Under the pieces are notes generated by a model. The model was not told the origin of the DNA. It saw only the letters and a list, made by a program, of their open reading frames with translations, and made no database searches. Position numbers and translations under genes: made by a program. Below, in pieces: positions 42,921 through 52,598 of a stretch of 64,000 nucleotides of DNA; position 1 is the stretch's first letter, and every line of letters starts with the position of its first letter. The stretch is from NCBI GenBank assembly GCA_039976075.1, contig JBDWFY010000001.1:868001-932000 (forward strand), written 5' to 3'. Origin of the DNA: JBDWFY01 sp039976075. Lineage in GTDB: Bacteria > Pseudomonadota > Alphaproteobacteria > Rhizobiales > Stappiaceae.

Positions 42921-44429
42921 ATGAACAGTGAACGCGCGCGCCGACGCCGTCATGTCGCGCGCACGATTGGTGATGCACGGGATAAACTGACTTCCGCCAC
43001 AGGTACACGGCCGTCATTCGATTATGAAATGACGCTTATGTATGCCCGGAACCGACTGAGTGCCGCTTATACACTGCCACTGTTTGCGGTGATGATATCG
43101 GTCATCTCCTGCTTATTCATTCCAGTACAGTTCGTGGCGATCTGGCTTGGGTTGCTGCTTCTTTGCCATGCTTTGCTGATCTCCATCTGCCACCGGTTTC
43201 AAAATGTCCCACAAAATGTCGTTGCGCTGAATAAATGGCGACGCCATTTCATATTCGGCGATTTTCTTTACGGCTTGTGCTGGGGTTCGCTGTTTTTTTT
43301 GCCCATGGCCGACCACGCCAACAGCGGGTTTGAGGTGTTTCAATTCGCCATCATGCTGGTGGTAATCGCCATGACGACCATGCTTTCGTTCAATCTCATG
43401 TCAGCCCTGTTTGCCAGTACCATCCCGATAACGCTTGCCAGCGTCGCAGTGTTTGCCCTGGATGGACAGCCGCTTCACTTTGCCATGGCAGCTATGGCAT
43501 CAGGTTCTGAGATTTTCATGCTGATGCTGGGCATTCGCTTGAACTCTTCGTCTCTCATCATGCTGGAATATCGCGCGGAAAAGGACTGGTTGTTCGTCGA
43601 ACTGGAACAAGCAAAAGCGATTTCCGATGAATCGCGACGGCGCGCGGAAGAAGCAAACCTCGCAAAATCACGATTCCTGGCAACGATGAGCCACGAATTG
43701 CGGACACCACTCAATGCGATCCTAGGCTTTTCGGAAGTCATGCAGACCGAAGTTCTGGGACCGATGAATAATGAAACCTACAAGGGGTACGTCACCGATA
43801 TTCACACCTCCGGTCAACATTTGCTGAATTTGATCAACGAAATTCTTGACCTCTCACGGGTTGAAGCGGGCAAGTATACCCTCAATGAAGAGTCCATCCA
43901 TTTGGGTGATGTGGCGCAGGATTGTTGTCATCTCATTTCCGTACGCGCAAAGAGCAAAGGCATCGTCGTACACGAGAGATATGAGGAAAATCTGCCGAAA
44001 CTATGGGCAGATGAGCGCGCAATTCGTCAGGTCATACTCAATCTGCTGTCAAACGCTGTGAAATTTACGCCAACCGGCGGCGAAATTTGGGTCACCTGCG
44101 GGTGGACCACCGGCGGCAGCCAATACATCAAAATTCGCGATACGGGACCGGGCATACCCGAAGACGAAATTCCGATTGTCACCCAGGCATTCGGACAGGG
44201 GGCGATCGCCCACAGCAGTGCAGAAGCCGGAACCGGGCTGGGTCTTTCAATCGTTCAAGCTCTGGTCCAAATGCATGAAGGCAAGTTCGAACTTCACTCG
44301 AAATTGCGGGAAGGCACTGAAGTCATTATCACCTTACCCCGCAAACGAGTGTTGGAAGCGATGCCCCCCATTGAAGCAGGCGAGGAAGAAGAAGACCGGC
44401 ATCAGATAAGAAGTGCCGCTATTGCCTGA
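42921..44429 (+). CDS. Membrane sensor histidine kinase, PleC/DivJ/PdhS-like core
   Basis: A kinase of about 502 residues. The N-terminal half has about five to six membrane segments (from YTLPLFAVMISVISCLFIPVQFVAIWLGLLLL on) and no obvious PAS domain. The HisKA domain has His258 in MSHELRTPLNAILGFSEVM, then LGPMNNETYKGYVTDIHTSGQHLLNLINEILDLSRVEAG, the pattern of kinases acting on DivK-like regulators. The ATPase domain has LLSNAVKFTPTGG, IRDTGPGIP and AGTGLGLSIVQALV. No response regulator is adjacent. ATG 42921 is preferred over 42876 because a basic N-terminus follows at once. Confidence 0.87.
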   Translation: MNSERARRRRHVARTIGDARDKLTSATGTRPSFDYEMTLMYARNRLSAAYTLPLFAVMISVISCLFIPVQFVAIWLGLLLLCHALLISICHRFQNVPQNVVALNKWRRHFIFGDFLYGLCWGSLFFLPMADHANSGFEVFQFAIMLVVIAMTTMLSFNLMSALFASTIPITLASVAVFALDGQPLHFAMAAMASGSEIFMLMLGIRLNSSSLIMLEYRAEKDWLFVELEQAKAISDESRRRAEEANLAKSRFLATMSHELRTPLNAILGFSEVMQTEVLGPMNNETYKGYVTDIHTSGQHLLNLINEILDLSRVEAGKYTLNEESIHLGDVAQDCCHLISVRAKSKGIVVHERYEENLPKLWADERAIRQVILNLLSNAVKFTPTGGEIWVTCGWTTGGSQYIKIRDTGPGIPEDEIPIVTQAFGQGAIAHSSAEAGTGLGLSIVQALVQMHEGKFELHSKLREGTEVIITLPRKRVLEAMPPIEAGEEEEDRHQIRSAAIA

Positions 44430-44451
44430 GCAGTGACTGACTGTCGGGATA

Positions 44452-45477
44452 TCAGCTTTTATCGGCAACACCAGCCTGCTCAAATGTGGCCATGCCATTG
44501 TGGATCTGAACGGCGGATTTAACCACACCGGCTGCCATGGCGGCACCGGACCCTTCTCCGAGTTTCATTCCCAGATCAAGGATCGCAGTTTTGCCCATAT
44601 GCTCAAGCGCCCGGCGATGCGCGTTTTCTGCTGATAAGTGTCCAAACTGGCAGTGATCGAGCGCAGTCGTATCAACGGCATAAAGGATAGCGGCGGCGGC
44701 TGATGCCACAAAACCGTCGACGATCACGGGTATGCGCTGCATTCGGGCGGCCAGGAGAGCGCCCGACATCGCGGCTATTTCCCGACCACCAACTCGACGC
44801 AGAACTTCGAGGGGATCTTTCGTCGCTGAGCCTATTCGCGCGACGGCCCGTTGAACAGCATCCGTCTTGCGTTTTAATCCGGCAGAATCAACCCCTGTGC
44901 CGGAGCCGACCCAATCCGATGCTTCTCCACCAAACAGAGCGTTTAAAATCGCGGCAGCGACCGTTGTGTTCCCTATCCCCATTTCACCGATCATCAAAAG
45001 ATCCGTTCCACCGGCAATTGCTTCCATGCCAAATGCCATGGTTGCAGCGCAATGTGCTTCATCCATCGCGTCATCTTCTGTAATGTCGGGTGTCGGCATC
45101 TCCAGCGCCAAATCAAAGACCTTCAGTCCCAGATCATGAGCAATGCAGATCTGATTAATGGCTGCTCCGCCCGCAGCAAAGTTCGCAACCATTTGCTGTG
45201 TAACTTCACTTGGAAACGCTGAAACACCCTGGGCGGTCACGCCATGCGTTCCGGCAAATATAGCAACGAGCGGGCGGGTGATCTGGGGCTTTCCCAGTCC
45301 TTGCCATGCAGCGACCCATTCAACAATCCCTTCCAGCTTTCCCAAAGAACCCGGTGGTTTAGTCAACTGAGCATCTCTTTCCTTCACCATGGCGACGGCG
45401 TCCAGATCCGGACCGGGCATATTCCTGAACAGATCCCGGATATCATCGAATGGAAGTGCGGATGCAGCGAGAGACAT
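44452..45477 (-). CDS. cobT: Nicotinate-nucleotide--dimethylbenzimidazole phosphoribosyltransferase
   Basis: Makes alpha-ribazole phosphate for the lower ligand of cobalamin. 341 residues. Seen: LTKPPGSLGKLEGIVEW, FAGTHGVTAQGVSAFPSEVTQQMV, GEMGIGNTTVAAAI, GSGTGVD, and the C-terminal MKLGEGSGAAMA with the catalytic Glu. Divergent from cobS across 112 bases. The numbering here is CobT in the Salmonella sense (CobU in Pseudomonas naming). Confidence 0.96.
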   Translation of the reverse strand: MSLAASALPFDDIRDLFRNMPGPDLDAVAMVKERDAQLTKPPGSLGKLEGIVEWVAAWQGLGKPQITRPLVAIFAGTHGVTAQGVSAFPSEVTQQMVANFAAGGAAINQICIAHDLGLKVFDLALEMPTPDITEDDAMDEAHCAATMAFGMEAIAGGTDLLMIGEMGIGNTTVAAAILNALFGGEASDWVGSGTGVDSAGLKRKTDAVQRAVARIGSATKDPLEVLRRVGGREIAAMSGALLAARMQRIPVIVDGFVASAAAAILYAVDTTALDHCQFGHLSAENAHRRALEHMGKTAILDLGMKLGEGSGAAMAAGVVKSAVQIHNGMATFEQAGVADKS

Positions 45478-45589
45478 ATCATCTTACCTTGCAGAGGAAG
45501 CGGATCAGAGTGGTAGTGACCGGCATTGTGTATTATTCAGGCAGATCTATAACCGCCTCATCACGATTCACAAGCCGTACATTCGGGCC

Positions 45590-46408
45590 ATGCCGACGCA
45601 AAAACCAAAAAATGCGACACTAATGGAATGGATGCTCAATCTAGCGGCCAATCTGCGTTTTTTTTCCAGATTTCCAGTTCCGAGTTTTCATCCGCGCGAT
45701 GACCCTATGGCCATGCCGGATTTCAGGCGTGCGCCACGCGCATTTGCGATCGCAGGCCTCGTGCTGGCGATGCCAGCCATGTTGTTGCTGGTAATTCTTG
45801 CGCAAACCGCGCTGCCTCCAACGGCGCTGGCGGTGATAGTTGCGGCGACGTTGTCAGCAACGACCGGCGGACTTCATGAAGATGGGCTAGCAGACTGCGC
45901 CGATGGTTTCTTTGGTTCCCATTCTCAGACACGCCGGCTGGAAATCATGAAGGACAGCCACGTCGGAACATTCGGCGTGCTGGTGGTTGTATTTGTCCTG
46001 ATCCTGCGCATTACCCTACTTGCTGCAATACTCGGTGCCTATGGCATATGGGCCTGTATTTTCGCATTGCCTGCAATGGCAGCCGCAGGTCGGGCTGCTG
46101 CTTTATGGCCCTGGCTGCTGCTTAGTCCCGCTCGACCGGGAGGACTGGCCGAGCGATATGGAGCACCGGGGAAATCGATTGTTTTGCAAGCCAACTTAAG
46201 TGTTCTGATAATCTGCCTGCCTCTATTTGGATTTTACTCCCTAGCGCAAATCACGCTCGCACTGGCTTGCTGTCTGATCGCCTCGCTTTGCGTCGGGCAA
46301 TTGGCTCACTTCAAGATTGGCGGGCACACCGGCGATGTCATTGGAGCATCAGAACAAATGGCCGAAACAGGCTTTCTGTTGGGCTTGCTGCTGCTACACT
46401 CTGCATAG
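45590..46408 (+). CDS. cobS: Adenosylcobinamide-GDP ribazoletransferase
   Basis: Cobalamin synthase joining alpha-ribazole to adenosylcobinamide-GDP at the inner membrane. 272 residues with several membrane segments and the family motifs GGLHEDGLADCADGFFG and MKDSHVGTFG. Start ATG at 45590 (MPTQKPKNATLMEWML); an open frame continues upstream through the cobT promoter region and is unlikely to be translated. With cobT it forms the lower-ligand assembly step. No cobalamin riboswitch is recognisable in the shared 112-base gap. Confidence 0.94.
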   Translation: MPTQKPKNATLMEWMLNLAANLRFFSRFPVPSFHPRDDPMAMPDFRRAPRAFAIAGLVLAMPAMLLLVILAQTALPPTALAVIVAATLSATTGGLHEDGLADCADGFFGSHSQTRRLEIMKDSHVGTFGVLVVVFVLILRITLLAAILGAYGIWACIFALPAMAAAGRAAALWPWLLLSPARPGGLAERYGAPGKSIVLQANLSVLIICLPLFGFYSLAQITLALACCLIASLCVGQLAHFKIGGHTGDVIGASEQMAETGFLLGLLLLHSA

Positions 46409-46615
46409 AAATGGCACGCAGTCACATCCTCGACTAAAGTAATTACTCTCGCGCCACTCTCAGTTCTAAACGACAATTAATGTTCGTTCACTGTTAAATT
46501 ATCTCTGGATCCCCATATATTCGATAGATATGCTTTATGAGTCACTGATTTGGTGAGAATAGTGTAGTTCAGTTGCGTATAAAAACTCTGGCAGAAACTA
46601 TAGAAGGACGCCTGG

Positions 46616-46798
46616 ATGCCGGAAATCATCTCACCATGCGTAAATATATGTAAAATTGACAGAGTAACCAATACATGTATTGGTTGCAGCCGCTCACTAT
46701 CGGAAATTGCGGACTGGCAAACTATGTCGGACAAGAGGCGCGCTGAAATCATGGCCCGGATTGGTCATAGAAAACGTCTGCATTCGCAGGACACCTGA
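46616..46798 (+). CDS. DUF1289 domain protein
   Basis: A 60-residue Cys-rich protein. SPCVNICKID and NTCIGCSRSLSEIADW give the four Cys of DUF1289 (Fe-S or zinc ligands), ending in MSDKRRAEIMARIGHR. Function unknown; widespread in proteobacteria. It is 12 bases upstream of the aspartic protease gene and likely co-transcribed. Confidence 0.9.
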   Translation: MPEIISPCVNICKIDRVTNTCIGCSRSLSEIADWQTMSDKRRAEIMARIGHRKRLHSQDT

Positions 46799-46810
46799 GG
46801 TAACAGAGCT

Positions 46811-47512
46811 ATGTCGACTCGCCCTTTTGTCATTGTTGCAATAGCCCTTGCCTGCCTCGCGGTAATCGGCGCCACATTCCTGTATTGGCCACAAACGCTA
46901 GAGGAACTCAATTTCGATGATACCGGCCCGCGGCTCGTGTTCCTGTCTGCATTGCTCGTTTTCATCGGAGGTGGTTTTCTGGCAGCCCGCCCGCGATTTT
47001 CCGAGCTCGTAAAGGGCATTGTAGTCTGGGGTGGCCTGTTGGTATTGCTCATTGCCGGATACGCAATGCGCAATGATCTGTCTTACTACGCCGAACGAAC
47101 GCTTGGATCCCTCATACCCGGCATGACTATCCAGGCACCTGACGGATCGATATCAGTGGTCGAATCTCAAAATGGGCATTTTTATCTGGACGCTGACGTT
47201 GACGGACAGAGCATCCGGTTTCTGGTTGATACCGGTGCGAGCACCGTTTCGCTGACAGCCAAGGACGCTGAAAAAATCGGTTATGCTCCGGATCAGTTGA
47301 ACTATTCCTTCCCCGTCTCGACTGCCAACGGGGCAGCTTTTGTCGCACCGATAAAACTGGATAGACTTTCAATCGGAAACTACACCACCCATAAGCTCAA
47401 CGCGACTGTCTCCCGTGCAGGTTCCCTGGACCAGAGCCTACTTGGAATGAACGCACTTCGAGGATTGTCTTCGTGGCGGGTTGAAGGCGACCGGCTCATT
47501 CTGACACCTTAG
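46811..47512 (+). CDS. TIGR02281-family clan AA aspartic protease, membrane-anchored
   Basis: A 233-residue protein. Three hydrophobic segments in the first 95 residues (FVIVAIALACLAVIGATFLYW; LVFLSALLVFIGGGFLA; GIVVWGGLLVLLIAGYAM), then a retropepsin-like domain with active-site FLVDTGASTVSLT and LLGMNALRGLSSWRVEGDRLIL. Retroviral-type proteases work as dimers. The substrate in bacteria is unknown. Ribosome site GAGG is upstream. Confidence 0.92.
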   Translation: MSTRPFVIVAIALACLAVIGATFLYWPQTLEELNFDDTGPRLVFLSALLVFIGGGFLAARPRFSELVKGIVVWGGLLVLLIAGYAMRNDLSYYAERTLGSLIPGMTIQAPDGSISVVESQNGHFYLDADVDGQSIRFLVDTGASTVSLTAKDAEKIGYAPDQLNYSFPVSTANGAAFVAPIKLDRLSIGNYTTHKLNATVSRAGSLDQSLLGMNALRGLSSWRVEGDRLILTP

Positions 47513-47572
47513 ATTGGTTTGGTCGGTGAAGAATCCTGTCGTCCCAATGGATGGAAGTAGACGGAGTATGCG

Positions 47573-48406
47573 TTAGGGGTTGATAAGGCCGTAGGCAAAT
47601 CGAAGTGCGACAATCAACAGAAAGATGCCAAACGCAACTTCCAAAGTCCGTTTTGGCAGAGAATGCGCGATGCGAACGCCAATAGGCGCTGTGAAGATGG
47701 TAATGGGAATGACCAGCACCACACCAAGCAGGTTGACATATCCGAGCGAAAAGGGCGGAAGGTTTGATGCATCCCAACCAGCCAAAATCATCCCGATGGT
47801 ACCCGGAATGGAGATAAGAACACCCGTGCCTGCTGACGTCGCAACCGCCTGATGGATCGGTCGACCGTAAAGCGTCATGAAAGTGTTGTTCATGACACCG
47901 CCGCCAATACCCATCAGTGTCGAAAAGAAGCCGATCAGACCTCCACAAATGGCGCGGAGCGGGTTTCCAGGAATATCGGTGCCAAGCCGCCAACTTTCTT
48001 TATTGAACAGCATGCGCAGCCCGACAACGAGTGCAATCGCGGCAAATATACCTTTCAGGTCATTGCCGGATACAAACGCCGCAATGATCGAGGCCAGGAC
48101 GACCCCCAGTGGCACAGGGATTAACCAGCTTTTCAACAACTCAAGATCAGCTGCGCCCTTCGCTTTGTGGGCTGAAAAAGAACGGATCGACGTGGGAACG
48201 ATTATCGCCAGACTGGTGGCAACGGAAATATGCATCCGAATGCCCTCATCAATTCCCAGGGTGGTGAGGAATTGGTAGAGAACCGGCACAAGAACCGCCC
48301 CGCCTCCAATGCCGAATATTCCAGCAAGTACACCTGCAACTGCGCCAGAGGCGATTAACGCAAGTGCCAGCGGAATAATCTCATTCCACGAAATTGAAAG
48401 ATCCAT
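47573..48406 (-). CDS. Sulfite exporter TauE/SafE-family membrane protein
   Basis: A 277-residue inner-membrane protein with about eight segments in two repeats: GVLAGIFGIGGGAVLVPVL near residue 23 and GGLIGFFSTLMGIGGGVMNNTFM near 155, the paired glycine-rich motifs of TauE/SafE (former DUF81). Members are linked to export of sulfite or sulfoacetate or to uptake of organic anions. The substrate is undetermined. A role with an organosulfonate route elsewhere in the window would be speculation. Confidence 0.9.
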   Translation of the reverse strand: MDLSISWNEIIPLALALIASGAVAGVLAGIFGIGGGAVLVPVLYQFLTTLGIDEGIRMHISVATSLAIIVPTSIRSFSAHKAKGAADLELLKSWLIPVPLGVVLASIIAAFVSGNDLKGIFAAIALVVGLRMLFNKESWRLGTDIPGNPLRAICGGLIGFFSTLMGIGGGVMNNTFMTLYGRPIHQAVATSAGTGVLISIPGTIGMILAGWDASNLPPFSLGYVNLLGVVLVIPITIFTAPIGVRIAHSLPKRTLEVAFGIFLLIVALRFAYGLINP

Positions 48407-48604
48407 GATGCCCCAGCTCTTATGTTGTCATGACCCGAACTTTGCACGACTGATCGCCAAAGTCCTCATTCATCTCGATAATTCAAATACCACCACGGAG
48501 CCCTCGAGGAACATTGGTCCGTCATATGTCCGGTCCCTCTGTTCAATCTGTCGGCAGGCGCCGGTTATTGGGACATACATCCAATGTGGCGGCGGCAGTC
48601 TCAC

Positions 48605-49630
48605 TCAGGCTGCGGCACTCTCACCCAGCGGTATAGTATCTCTTCTCTCTACAATTTCAGAAAATGCCGCCTCGACAACGTCCAGACCGGCACCGGGCTT
48701 TATCGAATCCACGGTCAGTCGCCGTCTCCAGGCGCGTGCCCCGGGGACACCCTGAAACAGGCCGAGAATATGGCGTGTGATATGGGAGAGTTTGACGCCC
48801 TTCTCCAATTGTTCCTCTATGTAAGGAAAAAAGGCACGCACAGCTGCGTCGACGTCAACGCAGGATTTTTCGAACCCCAAGATGACATCGTCAACGTCAA
48901 GCAATATGGAAGGCGTGTGGTAGGCAGCCCGTCCCAGCATCACACCATCAACTTTTTCCAGGTGGTCCTTACAAGCGCCGATACTTGCGATCCCACCATT
49001 GATACCGACAAAAACTTTCGGCATCCGTTCTTTCAGACGATACACTCGATCATAGTCAAGCGGCGGAACATCTCTGTTTTCCTTGGGACTAAGTCCATTC
49101 AGCCATGCCTTGCGAGCATGAACCCAGATCGCATCCGCTCCCCCTGCAATCACCGCATCGGCAAGCTGATCAAGAGCAATCTCTGTGTCCTGATCATCGA
49201 TGCCAAGACGGCACTTAACCGTCACCGGAATATCAACCTCGGCCTTCATTGACCTCACGCAGTCACCCACAAGCGACGGCTCTGCCATCAGACACGCACC
49301 AAAAGAACCGGACTGAACCCTGTCGGACGGACATCCGACATTGAGGTTTACTTCACTGTAGCCCGCCTCTTGAACGATTGCCGCTGCCTTCGCCAAATCC
49401 GCTGGATCAGATCCTCCCAACTGGCAGGCAACAGGCTGTTCGCACGCCGAGAATCCCAGAACTCTTTCTCGATCGCCGTGAATAACAGCGCCGGTCGTCA
49501 CCATCTCAGAATAGAGCAAGGCACTCCGAGTGAGCGTTCGATGAAACGCACGACAATGCCTGTCAGTCCAATCCATCATCGGGGCGACTGAGACAATCTT
49601 CGTTTTGTTTTTCAATGCTTTACGATACAT
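48605..49630 (-). CDS. dusA: tRNA-dihydrouridine(20/20a) synthase
   Basis: FMN- and NADPH-dependent reduction of uridines in the tRNA D-loop. 341 residues. SVAPMMDWTDRHCRAFHRTL at the start, YSEVNLNVGCPSDRVQSGSFGACLM with the catalytic Cys, VTVKCRLGIDDQD, IWVHARKAWLNGLSPKENR, VFVGINGGI and GVMLGRAAYHTP. LSPKENR and the VQSGSFGACLM form distinguish DusA from DusB/DusC. Confidence 0.95.
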   Translation of the reverse strand: MYRKALKNKTKIVSVAPMMDWTDRHCRAFHRTLTRSALLYSEMVTTGAVIHGDRERVLGFSACEQPVACQLGGSDPADLAKAAAIVQEAGYSEVNLNVGCPSDRVQSGSFGACLMAEPSLVGDCVRSMKAEVDIPVTVKCRLGIDDQDTEIALDQLADAVIAGGADAIWVHARKAWLNGLSPKENRDVPPLDYDRVYRLKERMPKVFVGINGGIASIGACKDHLEKVDGVMLGRAAYHTPSILLDVDDVILGFEKSCVDVDAAVRAFFPYIEEQLEKGVKLSHITRHILGLFQGVPGARAWRRRLTVDSIKPGAGLDVVEAAFSEIVERRDTIPLGESAAA

Positions 49631-50081
49631 ACCAATACGATCAGTTCATGAACTACCCGCAGTTTTCAGAACGAGCTAGCACGTCTTTTACCCATTTTGA
49701 CCTCTGAGTGCACGCAATGGTGCCAATACGCAAGACATCCCGATGACTTTACCGAGAAAGGGTTCACTGAAGAAGCATTTACACAGCAATTTCAGCCAGA
49801 CCAAAGTCACGCGCACAAAAAGAGTGACTTTATAACTGCAAACACCGCCTGATTATTTGCCGGACGTTTTCACGTGAAGTCTACACGAACCTTAGAAAAC
49901 CGGTGAGATGGTGATTGGGCGTATTAACCTCATCGGCATTAATCACTATCTCAATTGAGTTGAGTTTTCATTGGAAACAGGCGGTATAACCCGGTATCAC
50001 TGCTGTCCTTGAGTATTGATTACGCAACGATGTTCGAAGCGGGCCGGCACAACCCGCAGTTAGTTAGAAATTGGATTGAGT
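49631..50081. other. Gene-less interval before the methyltransferase
   Basis: 450 bases between divergent dusA and the methyltransferase gene. A short frame starting at 50009 continues into the methyltransferase in a different frame and looks like a shadow. No strong hairpin, repeat or RNA gene was seen. Confidence 0.35.
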
Positions 50082-51041
50082 ATGCCAAAGCCTCCATACG
50101 ACCTACCCCGCCATCGTACTGTTGCTCATCTGCATGTCCTCAACTGCCTCAACACACTCCTCGAATTGCCGGAGAAAAGCGAACCAATCCGCATTCTCGA
50201 CATCGGCTGTGGGAACGGGGAATTCATGGCCTATCTTCAAAAGGCCCTGACCGTCATACATCCTGAGCAGAACTTTGAACTCTACGGGTTCGATATTGCC
50301 GACTATGGTTGGGGTGAGTCAGAGGAATATCAGAGAGCGATCAAGGCCCTCGAGACAGATTGCCCCGGCATCGAATGGCGCGAACGGCTTGTCAGCATTA
50401 CCGGTGAAGAAGCATGGCCATTCCCGGACGACTATTTCGATGCAGCCGTTTCAACCTTCGTCATAGAACATGTGCCGGATATGGATCACTTTTTAGCAAA
50501 TCTTGGACGGGTGGTCCGTCCGGAAGGCCAGTCGATTCATATTTTCCCCCTCGTGAACATGCTTTATGAGGGGCATATTGACGTTCCGTTGGCGCATTGG
50601 TTCAAAGATATTAATGGTCAGTCGGCTTGGATTACGCTCGCAAATCGCCTGGGCATAGGACGCTGGAAAAAAGATCGCGAGATCTTTGGCATTTCAAGTC
50701 TCAAAGAGTACGGGGAGCATCAGGCTGCGTACCTCCATAGCGGTACTCACTATCGAAATCTCAAAGTGCTACATCAACTATGCCGCAAACACGGACTGAG
50801 CCTTTCCCATCGGTTCACCCGTGATTTCTATCGCGTTAAACTGAACCAAATCTTGAAGCGGCCTCAAACGGTAAGCCACAAACGAGAGAAGAATGCTCTG
50901 ATCAGCAATCTCAGTTTTCTGCTATTGCGGCACGTTTCAGCCGTCACTCTGGACATCAGGCATGTCTCTTACGACCTGGGCGCGCGAAAGCACGCGCAGC
51001 AGGCTTCGGCAAAGCCAGAATTGAAAGCCGCAGCGCAGTAG
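50082..51041 (+). CDS. Class I SAM-dependent methyltransferase
   Basis: A 319-residue cytoplasmic methyltransferase. SAM motif I ILDIGCGNGEFMAYL (about 38-52), the acidic YGFDIADYG at strand 2 and VIEHVPDMDHFLANLGRVVRPEG (motifs IV-V). About 120 residues follow the core (GTHYRNLKVLHQLCRKHG and a basic stretch), possibly a substrate or membrane contact. ATG at 50082 was chosen; a TTG two codons before is possible. Target unknown, perhaps a lipid or polysaccharide. Confidence 0.82.
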   Translation: MPKPPYDLPRHRTVAHLHVLNCLNTLLELPEKSEPIRILDIGCGNGEFMAYLQKALTVIHPEQNFELYGFDIADYGWGESEEYQRAIKALETDCPGIEWRERLVSITGEEAWPFPDDYFDAAVSTFVIEHVPDMDHFLANLGRVVRPEGQSIHIFPLVNMLYEGHIDVPLAHWFKDINGQSAWITLANRLGIGRWKKDREIFGISSLKEYGEHQAAYLHSGTHYRNLKVLHQLCRKHGLSLSHRFTRDFYRVKLNQILKRPQTVSHKREKNALISNLSFLLLRHVSAVTLDIRHVSYDLGARKHAQQASAKPELKAAAQ

Positions 51042-51412
51042 ATCCAATAAGGATCATTTTGACACCGCTAGAAAATTTCTTTCATGAGCTTGACTGCCTC
51101 GGTCTGAATATAGTCGATGGTGATCGAAAATCTCCGCGGAAGATAAACGCATATCTTCGGTATCAACGCATCATCGCATCGAGTAGTTACACAGCGGTAA
51201 TTGCAGCGAAGTTCAACTTTAGCCAGTCCCGCAATACATGATGTCGCGAGACCGGCATCGCCAATCTGATCAACCACTGTGATCAGTATGTCAAATCGAC
51301 ATTACCAGGTGCCAGAGCACATTGTGTTGTTGCATTGACTTACATGCTCTGACTTATCGACCGGTCCGGGATCTCATTCCGATATTCCCACCGGTGCTGG
51401 TTACTGGCCCTT
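51042..51412. other. Gene-less interval between the methyltransferase and the first ABC substrate-binding gene
   Basis: About 370 bases. A minus-strand frame at 51068-51277 (69 codons) has an end weakly like a LysR C-terminus but no start context or partner. Otherwise nothing is recognised. Confidence 0.35.
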
Positions 51413-52558
51413 TTAACGTTTGAGCGCGCCAACACCAGAAAACCGAAACGCTTCTTGCTGAAGGTTATCGATTTCCTCAGCACTCATCTCATCATGAGCC
51501 ACCGTGATGCGCCCAAGGAACACAAGTGGTAATTCTTCGGTTTTCTGTTCCATATGAGCTTTAATAGCCTCGGCAGTCGCCGCACCGACATCGTCACCCA
51601 TGCGCATAGGGGTCGCATTCAGCTCACCGCGGCGGATCGCATCAAGTTCAAGGCCTGTTCCGCCCCAACCTGTTGAGAAAATCTCTTTGTGCTTCTCCGC
51701 TGCAACCTGTGCTTCTACAGATCCCATGGACATTGCCGTATTGGCATTATGAATGATCTTGGCTTCCGGATAGGCCTGCAAGATCAGATTAGTACCGGCA
51801 AAACCGCCTTCACGCTGATATTCGCCATAGTGCTCATAGACGGCTTTCCAGTTGCCCTTCTTCTCAACGCAATCCTTGAAGTCGCCGGAGCGCTGGTTGT
51901 CCGTAATTCCCGGAATGCCACGATTGAGAGCATAGACCTGATCTTTTCCAAGCCGCTCAACCATGTAGTCACAGATCTTCTGCGCGCCATATGCTGAAGA
52001 GAAGTCGAGCCACATTGCCGGCTGTTCTTCCAGGAATTTCAGCGGCGTATGGAATGCCCAGACATACGTAACCAATCCGTCGTTCTTGGCCAGTTTGTCG
52101 ATGTTGTCCGCCTGGGTCGCAAGCTCGGATGGGCCGAAAATGACATAGTCATAGAGATCCGCATCCTGGTCGACCTGACTCGCATAGGTGGACTGCAGCG
52201 AGTGCTCGATCTGACGAGAGGCGAACTCACGGGTCTTGTATTCAATGCCCAGTTCATCAAGACGCTTGGTCAGGGCCAGAAAGCTGCGCGCCCAGAAGTC
52301 AGATACATCGGCAGAAGGATAAATGAGAGCAATCTCAATCGGTCGGTCCTGCTTACCGGTAAATTTAACCGCTGGAGATCCGACAACATCCTGTAACTTA
52401 TCGACTGTCCCTTCCTTGTTGACCTGGGCCGGCAGCCAATGATCCCGTGCATCATCATCAGGCAAGGTTTTCAGCGGCAGTTTGTCTTGTGCAAAGGCGG
52501 CGCTTCCGCTGAAAGCCAAACCGGCGGCGAGACACGATGCAAGCAATGTTCTATTCAT
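51413..52558 (-). CDS. Sugar-type ABC transporter substrate-binding protein (transporter 2)
   Basis: A 381-residue periplasmic type I binding protein. Signal peptide about 1-24 (MNRTLLASCLAAGLAFSGSAAFA), then RPIEIALIYPSADVSDFWARSFLALTKRLDELGIEYKTREF, the start of the ribose/galactose-binding fold, with GTNLILQAYPEAKIIHNANTAMSMGSVEA later. GGAGGAAA precedes the ATG. Family knowledge gives a pentose, hexose or related ligand (some members bind AI-2), with no firm assignment. It is the last gene of the unit ATPase-permease-binding protein. Confidence 0.87.
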   Translation of the reverse strand: MNRTLLASCLAAGLAFSGSAAFAQDKLPLKTLPDDDARDHWLPAQVNKEGTVDKLQDVVGSPAVKFTGKQDRPIEIALIYPSADVSDFWARSFLALTKRLDELGIEYKTREFASRQIEHSLQSTYASQVDQDADLYDYVIFGPSELATQADNIDKLAKNDGLVTYVWAFHTPLKFLEEQPAMWLDFSSAYGAQKICDYMVERLGKDQVYALNRGIPGITDNQRSGDFKDCVEKKGNWKAVYEHYGEYQREGGFAGTNLILQAYPEAKIIHNANTAMSMGSVEAQVAAEKHKEIFSTGWGGTGLELDAIRRGELNATPMRMGDDVGAATAEAIKAHMEQKTEELPLVFLGRITVAHDEMSAEEIDNLQQEAFRFSGVGALKR

Positions 52559-52598
52559 AGTTTCCTCCATTGTACTCTTTTTGTAGTGTTTCCAGCGT

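Noticed and set aside
45389..45589. N-terminal extension of CobS and a cobalamin riboswitch in the cobT/cobS gap
   Set aside because: The extension overlaps cobT antisense and precedes a normal CobS N-terminus. The 112-base gap is too short and shows no B12-box-like structure.
47573..48406. TauE/SafE protein as the sulfonate exporter of a sulfoquinovose pathway with the operon at 16-22 kb
   Set aside because: The genes are 25 kb apart with no shared regulatory site seen. The family has many other substrates.
50009..50266. Plus-strand frame of 85 codons before the methyltransferase
   Set aside because: It overlaps the methyltransferase in another frame and loses protein-like composition there. 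No frameshift is needed because the methyltransferase has its own ATG at 50082.
51068..51277. Remnant of a LysR-type regulator on the minus strand
   Set aside because: Only the last 30 residues of the 69-codon frame faintly resemble a LysR C-terminus. There is no helix-turn-helix, ribosome site or matching upstream part.
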